The position numbers were made by a program, and so were the translations under genes. DNA of 9,562 nt from Oscillospiraceae bacterium (lineage in GTDB: Bacteria; Bacillota; Clostridia; Saccharofermentanales; Saccharofermentanaceae): NCBI GenBank assembly GCA_902795955.1, contig CADBNJ010000332.1, positions 1-9,562 of the forward strand, written 5' to 3'. Positions within the stretch are counted from its first letter, which is position 1. The number at the start of each line of letters is the position of its first letter. This document shows, one piece after another, positions 1 to 5,581 of this stretch. The notes beneath the pieces are model-generated. The model was not told where the DNA came from and did no database searches. It saw only the letters and a program-made list of their open reading frames with translations.

Positions 1-942
1 GAACCGCTTCCTTTCGTAAGTATTGATGAGCCTACGATCGCCATGACATTCTCCGTTAATGACAGCCCGTTTGCGGGACAGGACGGAAAGTTTGTAACAT
101 CGAGACATTTGAGAGACAGGCTTTTCAAGGAGATCGAGACAAACGTGTCCATGAGACTTGAGGAGACTGATACTACTGAAGCGTTCATAGTAAAGGGAAG
201 AGGAGAACTCCACCTGTCCATCCTCATCGAGACGATGAGAAGAGAGGGATATGAGTTCCAGGTAAGCAAGCCAAAGGTTATCATGAAGGAGATCGACGGT
301 GTTACCTGCGAGCCTGTTGAGGACCTCGTGATCGACGTTCCGGAAGAGTTCGTGGGACCTGTCATGGAGAAGCTCGGAAGCCGTAAGGCGGAGCTCCTGA
401 ACATGCTTCCCCCTGAGAAAGGATATACGCGTCTTGAGTTCAGGATCCCCTCAAGAGGCATCATCGGATACAGGACCGAGTTTTTGACCGACACAAAGGG
501 CAATGGTATAATGAACAGCGTGATCAGCGGCTTTGAGCCTTTCGCGGGCGAGATATCCACCAGGAACCACGGTGTGCTCGTTGCTTTCGAGAGCGGAGAG
601 GCCATGACATACGGTCTGTTCAATGCGCAGGACAGAGGAAGTCTTCTTATCGGCGCAGGTACGCCTGTATACGAGGGTATGATCGTCGGGATCAACCCCA
701 AGCCGGAGGACATAACGGTAAATGTCTGCAAGAAGAAGCATGTTACCAACATGCGTGCTGCAGGTTCTGACGACGCTATGCGTCTGACACCTCCTCTCAA
801 TCTCAGCCTTGAGCAGTGCCTGGAGTTTGTGGAAGATGATGAGCTCTGTGAGGTAACTCCCAAGAACATCCGCCTCCGCAAGAAGATACTTAACACAGAT
901 TTGAGGATGAAGGCGCAGGCCGCAGCTAAGAAACAGGCCTGA
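1..942 (+). CDS. typA: TypA/BipA ribosome-associated GTPase, C-terminal part (5' end outside window)
   Basis: TypA/BipA is a translational GTPase related to EF-G that binds the 70S ribosome and supports subunit assembly and stress or cold adaptation. The reading frame is open from base 1, so the gene begins upstream. About 313 C-terminal residues are present of a protein usually near 610, and the GTP-binding G domain is missing from view. Fragment residues 1-14 (EPLPFVSIDEPTIA) begin the EF-G domain III-like segment. GRGELHLSILIETMRREGYE at about 65-84 is the highly conserved TypA/EF-G block. PSRGIIGYRTEFLTDTKG at about 150-167 is the hallmark of the BipA-specific C-terminal domain. The Lys/Ala-rich end (KAQAAAKKQA) is typical. 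The gene ends with tandem stops, TGA then TAA (940-945). mltG follows after 11 bases, so co-transcription is likely. Identification is secure; the ATG at 43 is internal and not the start. Confidence 0.97.
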   Translation, partial: EPLPFVSIDEPTIAMTFSVNDSPFAGQDGKFVTSRHLRDRLFKEIETNVSMRLEETDTTEAFIVKGRGELHLSILIETMRREGYEFQVSKPKVIMKEIDGVTCEPVEDLVIDVPEEFVGPVMEKLGSRKAELLNMLPPEKGYTRLEFRIPSRGIIGYRTEFLTDTKGNGIMNSVISGFEPFAGEISTRNHGVLVAFESGEAMTYGLFNAQDRGSLLIGAGTPVYEGMIVGINPKPEDITVNVCKKKHVTNMRAAGSDDAMRLTPPLNLSLEQCLEFVEDDELCEVTPKNIRLRKKILNTDLRMKAQAAAKKQA

Positions 943-953
943 TAAGGGGTCAA

Positions 954-2183
954 ATGGTATCGAAGAAGATAAAGATAGCATTCAGGATACTTATTATCCT
1001 TGTCTTGCTGTTCTCTTTCGCCGTTGTAGGCGTAATATTCGGCTATAATTACGTGCTCTCGCAGGAGAAGCGTTTTGAGGCGCTGTCTGCGAAGATAGAG
1101 TCCGGTTATTACGACGAACTCAGTGCCGATACCCCCGGCGTTGTTACTGTGGTTGTTAATACGGGTGATTCCACTTCAGACATCGCAGAGAGACTCCGCA
1201 CGGCCGGGCTGATCAATAATACTTTTATCTTCTCCCTTCTCAGTAAGATCAACGGATTTGACGGTTCGTATGTGGCAGGTACGCACTATCTGCTTAAGAA
1301 CTTCTCTTATGATGAGATGATGTATTTCCTGACACTGGAACCTGCAAGCGTCAAGGTCATGATACCTGAAGGGGCGACATATCAGGAGATCAAGCAGATC
1401 CTGCACAAGGCGGGACTTACTTTCGACGACAATGAGATGGACAGATGCATGAATTCCACGAATCTGTTCGTTGATTACAGCTTTGTATCCAAGATCGCCG
1501 TAAATGACGACAGGGATTATGTCCTTGCGGGATATTTGTATCCGGATACTTATGTATTTGATGTCAATGCTTCGCCCGAATCGATCATCAGGAAATTCCT
1601 TAATAACACGGCAACCAAGCTTTACGATGATTATTATGCACGTGCAAAGAAGCTTGGTATGACGATGGATGAGGTTATAACGCTCGCATCTATCATACAG
1701 TCTGAGACCGGCAGGGTAAGTGAGATGATGTATATCTCAGCCGTGTTCCATAACAGGCTCAATTCAAAGAAGGAAGATGACCATATACTCGGTTCGTCCG
1801 CGACGATCAATTACCTTATCAAGACGAGAGGCGGACGGGCCACCATCAAGCATACGGATGAACAGCTCAATATAGACAGTCCGTATAACACTTATACTCA
1901 TGAGGGACTGCCGCCGGGACCTATCTGCATGCCGGGTTCGAACGCCATCGCTGCGGCGCTCTATCCCGAGCCTAACTGCAATTACATGTACTTCTGCGCC
2001 ACAGGAGACGGCGGTACCGCGTATGCGACCACATATTCCGAGCACCAGAAGAATGTCAAGAAATATTCGGCCAACTGGGATGCTGCAGACAGTGCAGTCG
2101 AGACGGATGATAACGGCATCAAAGTAAATGAGGACGGTACCATAGATGATACCGCTGAGACAACCAAGGTGACTGATCCATGA
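954..2183 (+). CDS. mltG: Endolytic murein transglycosylase MltG (YceG-like)
   Basis: MltG cleaves nascent glycan strands at the outer face of the cytoplasmic membrane and is thought to set glycan length or release new strands. The protein has 409 residues. Residues 1-8 are basic (MVSKKIKI) and about 9-31 form one membrane anchor, giving an extracytoplasmic catalytic domain. A LysM-like N-terminal subdomain fits about 65-130, followed by VMIPEGATYQEI at about 135-146. The catalytic region has LASIIQSETGR around 244-254. Glu251 (S-E-T) aligns with the catalytic Glu of E. coli MltG by my reading. YNTYTHEGLPPGPICMPG further on is the classic family block. After the catalytic domain comes an acidic, low-complexity tail of about 30 residues (Asp, Glu, Thr). 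The start at 954 follows an AAGGGG ribosome site 3-4 bases upstream, closer than usual. The stop overlaps the next ATG (ATGA). In Bacillus subtilis mltG (yrrL) also sits beside U32 genes, so the neighbourhood is ancestral. Confidence 0.94.
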   Translation: MVSKKIKIAFRILIILVLLFSFAVVGVIFGYNYVLSQEKRFEALSAKIESGYYDELSADTPGVVTVVVNTGDSTSDIAERLRTAGLINNTFIFSLLSKINGFDGSYVAGTHYLLKNFSYDEMMYFLTLEPASVKVMIPEGATYQEIKQILHKAGLTFDDNEMDRCMNSTNLFVDYSFVSKIAVNDDRDYVLAGYLYPDTYVFDVNASPESIIRKFLNNTATKLYDDYYARAKKLGMTMDEVITLASIIQSETGRVSEMMYISAVFHNRLNSKKEDDHILGSSATINYLIKTRGGRATIKHTDEQLNIDSPYNTYTHEGLPPGPICMPGSNAIAAALYPEPNCNYMYFCATGDGGTAYATTYSEHQKNVKKYSANWDAADSAVETDDNGIKVNEDGTIDDTAETTKVTDP

Positions 2184-3439
2184 CAGACAGAAGAGTCGAA
2201 GTATTAAGTCCTGCAGGTGATCCCGAGAAGCTGCGCACTGTAATAGCTTACGGTGCGGATGCTGTATACATGTCCGGCAAGAGCTTCGGACTCAGGACTT
2301 TCAGCGGCAATTTCACGCATGATGAGATGGTGTCCAGCATAAAGTATGCACATGAACACGGCGTTAAATGCTATGTGACAATGAATATCCTTGCAACTGA
2401 AGAAGATCTTAAATATCTCGATGAAGAGATAGATTTTGTGGCGCATACGGCCGGCGCTGACGCTGTGCTCGTGTCTGATCCCGGAATCTTCGCACGTATC
2501 AGGAAGATCGCTCCTGATCTGGAGATCCATATATCAACCCAGGCAAGTGTGACTAACAGCGGAGCATGCAGCTTCTGGCAGCAGCAGGGTGCATCGAGGA
2601 TAGTTCTGGCAAGAGAGGTATCGCTGGCACAGATAAGAGAGATAAGAAGGAATATCGACCCTGATCTGCAGTTAGAGTGCTTTGTTCACGGGGCCATGTG
2701 CGTTGCTTATTCCGGCAGATGCCTCTTATCCAATTATCTTACAGGCAGAAGGTCCAACGGAGGTGCGTGTGCACAGCCGTGCAGGTGGGGATATTCCGTC
2801 GTTGAGGAGAAGAGACCTGATATTGCGATGCCTGTTGAGCAGGATGAGAGAGGGACTTATATTTTCGGAAGTAAGGATATATGCATGGTTGAGCATGTTC
2901 CCGAGATGATCGAATCAGGCATTGACAGCCTTAAGATCGAGGGGCGTATCAAGGGTGCATATTATGCAGCCTGCGCTACCAAGGTGTACAGGGAGGCTGT
3001 GGACAGGTATTACGCCGACCCGGATAATTACGAAGTGGATCCGAGATGGAGTGTGCTCCTTGATAAGGTGGTGCACAGGGATTATGACACGGGATTCTTC
3101 TATCAGAGTCCCTCAGAAGATGCCAAGATCGATTCGGCCAAGTCATATAACAAGCCTGCTTTCGTTGTGGGCGTAGTTGACGGCTGTGACGGTAACGGTC
3201 TTATCAAAGTTACCCAGAAGAATAAGTTCTACAAGGGCGATATGCTCAATGTTCTGATGCCCAAGGGCTATATAGAACCGGTGAGGGTGGAGGAGATGTA
3301 TGATGAGAAGATGTCTCCCATTGATTCGTGTCCTCATCCCGAGATGACCGTATACATCAGAACAAATGCAGCCACACTTCCGGAACTGTCTTTCCTGAGC
3401 CGTGACGGTGATAAGGATTACGGAATACTTCCGGGCTGA
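2180..3439 (+). CDS. trhP: U32-family protein, probable tRNA 5-hydroxyuridine synthase component TrhP
   Basis: U32 proteins were named as peptidases, but those studied best are Fe-S proteins in hydroxylation: TrhP (prephenate-dependent ho5U34 in tRNA), RlhA (23S rRNA) and UbiU/UbiV (ubiquinone). This 419-residue protein opens with VEVLSPAGDPEKLRTVIAYG, the standard U32 start. It carries the U32 signature ECFVHGAMCVAYSGRCLLS at 166-184. Cys174, Cys181, Cys197 and Cys235, plus Cys201, fit the four-Cys [4Fe-4S] spacing I recall for UbiU. SLKIEGRIKGAYYAA at 250-264 is also family-typical. A C-terminal beta-barrel-like part from about 325 (KPAFVVGVVDG) fits the extra domain of TrhP-type members. 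The start overlaps the mltG stop by 4 bases and has AAGGTGA 7 bases upstream, so translation is probably coupled. U32 membership is near certain; the TrhP assignment rests on length and the mltG neighbourhood. The O-methyltransferase gene trmR, which lies between them in B. subtilis, is absent here. Confidence 0.87.
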   Translation: MTDRRVEVLSPAGDPEKLRTVIAYGADAVYMSGKSFGLRTFSGNFTHDEMVSSIKYAHEHGVKCYVTMNILATEEDLKYLDEEIDFVAHTAGADAVLVSDPGIFARIRKIAPDLEIHISTQASVTNSGACSFWQQQGASRIVLAREVSLAQIREIRRNIDPDLQLECFVHGAMCVAYSGRCLLSNYLTGRRSNGGACAQPCRWGYSVVEEKRPDIAMPVEQDERGTYIFGSKDICMVEHVPEMIESGIDSLKIEGRIKGAYYAACATKVYREAVDRYYADPDNYEVDPRWSVLLDKVVHRDYDTGFFYQSPSEDAKIDSAKSYNKPAFVVGVVDGCDGNGLIKVTQKNKFYKGDMLNVLMPKGYIEPVRVEEMYDEKMSPIDSCPHPEMTVYIRTNAATLPELSFLSRDGDKDYGILPG

Positions 3440-3461
3440 TCCTTAGCCTTATAACAGTACT

Positions 3462-4475
3462 TCAGAACAGAAGGAATCCCCAGAGAACGAGCATTATTAC
3501 AACGGAAGAAGCCAGTGCAAGGTTGAAGCCGCTTGAGAGCGGGAGAGGTCTGTCTTCTCTGACCGAACTGCCGTCCTCCGTATTCTCGCGCCCGAGCAGA
3601 TCACTGTTGTAGACACGTTCAAAGTCATCCAGTGTTGACTTGAAGAAAGAGAACAGGATCAATGCCACGAATATCGACGGGATCGATGAATAGAATATCG
3701 CTGAAGGAATGTCTGAATATGTCTGAAGCGTCGTTGTATCCAGATACGGCAGTATGAATGAGAATGATACCTGGGTGATCTTCATTGCTGTCAGAGCGAA
3801 AAAGGGTGCGTAAATGTTGCCGGCTTTCTTCCTGAGCGACAGTATCCACCAGCCGACAGCGATAAGCCCTATGGAATCCACAGGATTGAGCTGATAGAGA
3901 ACAAAAGCGATGATGATGATCACTGAACCGATGCCCTTGTTCTCATCACGGAACAAAGACCACATCACGCCTGCAAAAAAGATGCTGATGCCGATCGCGG
4001 GAATTACGCTCTGGGTGAGTATCTCGAGTATTACTGACAAGAGTGAACCGTCGAGGTTATAGCACATGAATGCGGGAAATGCCATTGTCTTACCGAGACG
4101 CAGCCACAGATATGCAGACAGGTTATGGCAGGCAGTATTGAACAACCCGAGCGGTACCCCGGAGAAGAAGGCGATGAGGATCGGTCCCAGGCCCGTGTAT
4201 TTGCCTGCAAACCCCGTGCTTGACAGCCTTCTGTCTGCTGATGAGAGTGATACTGCGGGAATGATGAGCGATATCAGAACCGTAAGAGGTACAAACAACG
4301 ATGCAAAGATAAGGGAAGTGGGCGAGAACGGCAGAATGGTAACCAGTCTCCTGCAAAGGTACATCATTCCGAGTCCCACCGCCATGACAAAAAGAGGGTA
4401 GCCCCAGTTGAGGTCTCTCGGAGGAAGAAAGCTTGACTTGAAGAAACGGATTATCTTCCTGCAGAGCGCCCCCAT
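3462..4475 (-). CDS. Polytopic membrane protein resembling CPBP/CAAX-protease family with catalytic residues replaced
   Basis: The protein has 337 residues with roughly eight hydrophobic segments: about 26-42, 52-74, 96-112, 145-175, 183-195, 200-214, 222-245 and 262-280. A final segment follows at 317-337, after a charged loop at 281-315. No exact family is recognised. The middle reads like a CPBP (Abi/CAAX) intramembrane metalloprotease. IFFAG at 165-169 aligns with the LLFRG of motif EExxxR. FVLYQLNP at 191-198 aligns with FxxxH-LNP. LRKKAGNIYAPFFALTAM at 214-231 aligns with the usual 'rtgsLwaPil-Hal-N' segment. In each place the catalytic residue differs: Glu-Glu to Ile-Ser, Arg to Ala168, His to Gln195, and the last His/Asn to Leu/Lys. 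If the alignment is right it is a non-catalytic relative, perhaps a membrane chaperone or partner; function is inferred only. Its ATG overlaps the upstream peptidase stop by one base (TGATG), and GGGGGTAA about 7 bases upstream serves as ribosome site. It ends 22 bases from the convergent U32 gene. Confidence 0.6.
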   Translation of the reverse strand: MGALCRKIIRFFKSSFLPPRDLNWGYPLFVMAVGLGMMYLCRRLVTILPFSPTSLIFASLFVPLTVLISLIIPAVSLSSADRRLSSTGFAGKYTGLGPILIAFFSGVPLGLFNTACHNLSAYLWLRLGKTMAFPAFMCYNLDGSLLSVILEILTQSVIPAIGISIFFAGVMWSLFRDENKGIGSVIIIIAFVLYQLNPVDSIGLIAVGWWILSLRKKAGNIYAPFFALTAMKITQVSFSFILPYLDTTTLQTYSDIPSAIFYSSIPSIFVALILFSFFKSTLDDFERVYNSDLLGRENTEDGSSVREDRPLPLSSGFNLALASSVVIMLVLWGFLLF

Positions 4476-5359
4476 CAGAATATTACCCCCAATGCATCAA
4501 AATATCTGAACATGTGAGTATAGAAGAAAGGTTCCATAGCAATGAACACAGCGCATCCGGTTGCCAGGAACGGCCCGAAAGCGAGGTAATCCGGATCGTC
4601 GGCATAGTGGATCCTGGAGCGTGCAAGTTCAAGCTCTCTGCGCTTCTTGGATGGATTCTTGCTGTTCTTGATTATCTTCTCTTCCTCGCGCTTCCTCCTG
4701 TACTTCCTGATAAGCATCGGAATTGCAAATATCAGGGCGGTAAATACCGATACATAAAGGATAACGACGAGTCCGTAGCATCCTGACAGGAGTCCTAATG
4801 CGAACATCAGCTTCATATCGCCCTGCCCCATGCCTTCCTTGCCTGCGAAAGTCATGCTCAGGAACCCTATGAGGAGAAGGAATCCGCCTCCTGCAACAGC
4901 TGCGATTATCCTGTTGAGCATAGGTGCGAACCATGCCGCCTCCGCCGAGAACCAGATCGTACCCTCGGTATAGTCGCTGACTGCACTTATTATTCCGAGG
5001 AACAGAATAAAGATCGAGAACTGATCCGGTATGATGCGGTTGAGCTTATCTGCCATGAATATGAGGAAAAGTACGGGCATGAGCAGATATATGACGGCTA
5101 TCCTCATGGGATAGGGGACGATGTAGAAATCAGCCGCAAATATAACTGAAACGACATAGCATGCGGCAAGACCTATGCATGTTATGATCCCATGAGGAAC
5201 CATCTTCATGCGCCTGGCGATCCTGAAATTGGGGGCTTTGGGGTCGTAATCGTAGTCCTGAAGCCATTTCTCGGGGAATTTGCCGAACAAATAAGTGACA
5301 AGAAGCCCCAGTAAAGCCCCTGCAACTATGCCGGTAATAAGCCAAAATCTCATGCTCAT
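4475..5359 (-). CDS. Prepilin peptidase-like A24 membrane aspartic protease, no N-terminal zinc/methyltransferase domain
   Basis: A24 peptidases cleave the leader of type IV pilin-like precursors at the cytoplasmic face of the membrane. With start 5359 the protein is 294 residues. Its multiple membrane segments lie at about 5-25, 55-75, 82-103, 113-125, 150-170, 182-214 and 262-282. Both catalytic Asp motifs are intact: D104 in DKLNRIIPD (104-112) and D181 in GMGQGDMK (176-183). FGPFLA at 261-266 is the usual C-terminal block. The Cys-rich N-methyltransferase domain of bifunctional PilD is absent, replaced by a short FPEKWLQDYDYDP stretch (28-40). A long basic loop at 219-250 is unusual. The frame stays open upstream to an ATG at 5509. 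I chose 5359 because it begins directly at the first hydrophobic segment and GAGGCAGG lies 9-16 bases upstream. The extra 50 residues would also run across the glgP promoter. No pilin or secretion gene lies nearby, so the substrate is unknown. It forms an overlapping pair with the CPBP-like gene. Confidence 0.87.
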   Translation of the reverse strand: MSMRFWLITGIVAGALLGLLVTYLFGKFPEKWLQDYDYDPKAPNFRIARRMKMVPHGIITCIGLAACYVVSVIFAADFYIVPYPMRIAVIYLLMPVLFLIFMADKLNRIIPDQFSIFILFLGIISAVSDYTEGTIWFSAEAAWFAPMLNRIIAAVAGGGFLLLIGFLSMTFAGKEGMGQGDMKLMFALGLLSGCYGLVVILYVSVFTALIFAIPMLIRKYRRKREEEKIIKNSKNPSKKRRELELARSRIHYADDPDYLAFGPFLATGCAVFIAMEPFFYTHMFRYFDALGVIF

Positions 5360-5424
5360 CAACAAATAACCTGCCTCGTATTTATCTAAATAAGTGTAAT
5401 ATAGTGTGCGTTTTTTTACAACTT

Positions 5425-5454
5425 TTAACATTGTGTCCAAATTAGTAGCATAAT
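5425..5454 (+). promoter_or_regulatory. Candidate distal sigma-A promoter for glgP
   Basis: TTAACA (5425-5430) and CATAAT (5449-5454) each match the sigma-A consensus in five of six positions and are 18 bases apart. Transcription would begin near 5461, about 8 bases before the perfect inverted repeat at 5469-5495. That repeat could then act as an operator or a 5' leader hairpin for this promoter. Prediction from sequence only, in an AT-rich region where chance matches are common. Confidence 0.4.
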
Positions 5455-5468
5455 TTAGTTTATTAGTC

Positions 5469-5495
5469 CCAAAAACGCCGAAAAAACGTTTTTGG
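5469..5495. repeat. Perfect 9-bp inverted repeat between divergent genes, candidate operator
   Basis: The arms CCAAAAACG (5469-5477) and CGTTTTTGG (5487-5495) are perfectly complementary and separated by 9 bases. The repeat ends one base before the -35 of the proximal glgP promoter and lies between the two candidate glgP promoters. It is also upstream of the divergent peptidase operon. This placement suits a repressor or activator site. It is not a good terminator because no T-run follows the second arm beyond the arm itself. The binding protein is unknown. Confidence 0.5.
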
Positions 5496-5496
5496 T

Positions 5497-5525
5497 TTGC
5501 GATAAACATGATTTATTGCTAAAAT
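5497..5525 (+). promoter_or_regulatory. Candidate proximal promoter of glgP with extended -10
   Basis: TTGCGA (5497-5502, four of six to TTGACA) and TAAAAT (5520-5525, five of six to TATAAT) are exactly 17 bases apart. The -10 is preceded by TGC, giving the extended TGn element. Transcription would begin near 5532, leaving a leader of about 47 bases that carries the Shine-Dalgarno and the spacer hairpin. Prediction from sequence only, but spacing and the extended -10 make it the better glgP promoter. Confidence 0.6.
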
Positions 5526-5541
5526 TTTATCGTAATTTTAT

Positions 5542-5581
5542 AAGGGGGGATGCGGATAAGACCGCATCAAAAGCAATTATG
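5542..5581 (+). promoter_or_regulatory. glgP ribosome site with a hairpin in the spacer
   Basis: AAGGGGG (5542-5548) is the only Shine-Dalgarno-like sequence near the glgP start, yet it is 30 bases before the ATG at 5579. Bases 5549-5568 form a perfect 7-bp hairpin (GATGCGG, loop ATAAGA, CCGCATC). If folded it leaves just 10 unpaired bases (5569-5578) between the ribosome site and ATG, a workable distance. T4 gene 25 is a known precedent for a spacer hairpin that brings a distant Shine-Dalgarno close. No in-frame ATG, GTG or TTG lies at normal spacing from AAGGGGG. Confidence 0.55.

Noticed and set aside
451..981. Antisense frame of 176 codons opposite typA
   Set aside because: Lies wholly across the conserved TypA C-terminal domain and has no recognisable protein features; a shadow of the sense codon pattern.
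3434..3461. Possible bidirectional terminator between the convergent U32 and CPBP-like genes
   Set aside because: Only a 4-bp GGCT/AGCC stem is visible with no proper T-run on either strand.
5398..5428. Minus-strand promoter for the peptidase operon (TATATT, + strand 5398-5403)
   Set aside because: The -10-like hexamer has no acceptable -35 at 16-18 bases; too weak to annotate in AT-rich DNA.
5360..5509. 50-codon N-terminal extension of the A24 peptidase from ATG 5509
   Set aside because: It covers the dyad and the glgP promoters, is AT-rich and unlike the family, and the start at 5359 sits directly before the first membrane segment with a GAGGCAGG upstream.
5492..5578. 29-codon N-terminal extension of glgP from ATG 5492
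   Set aside because: No ribosome site precedes 5492, and the stretch contains the predicted -35/-10 and leader hairpin.
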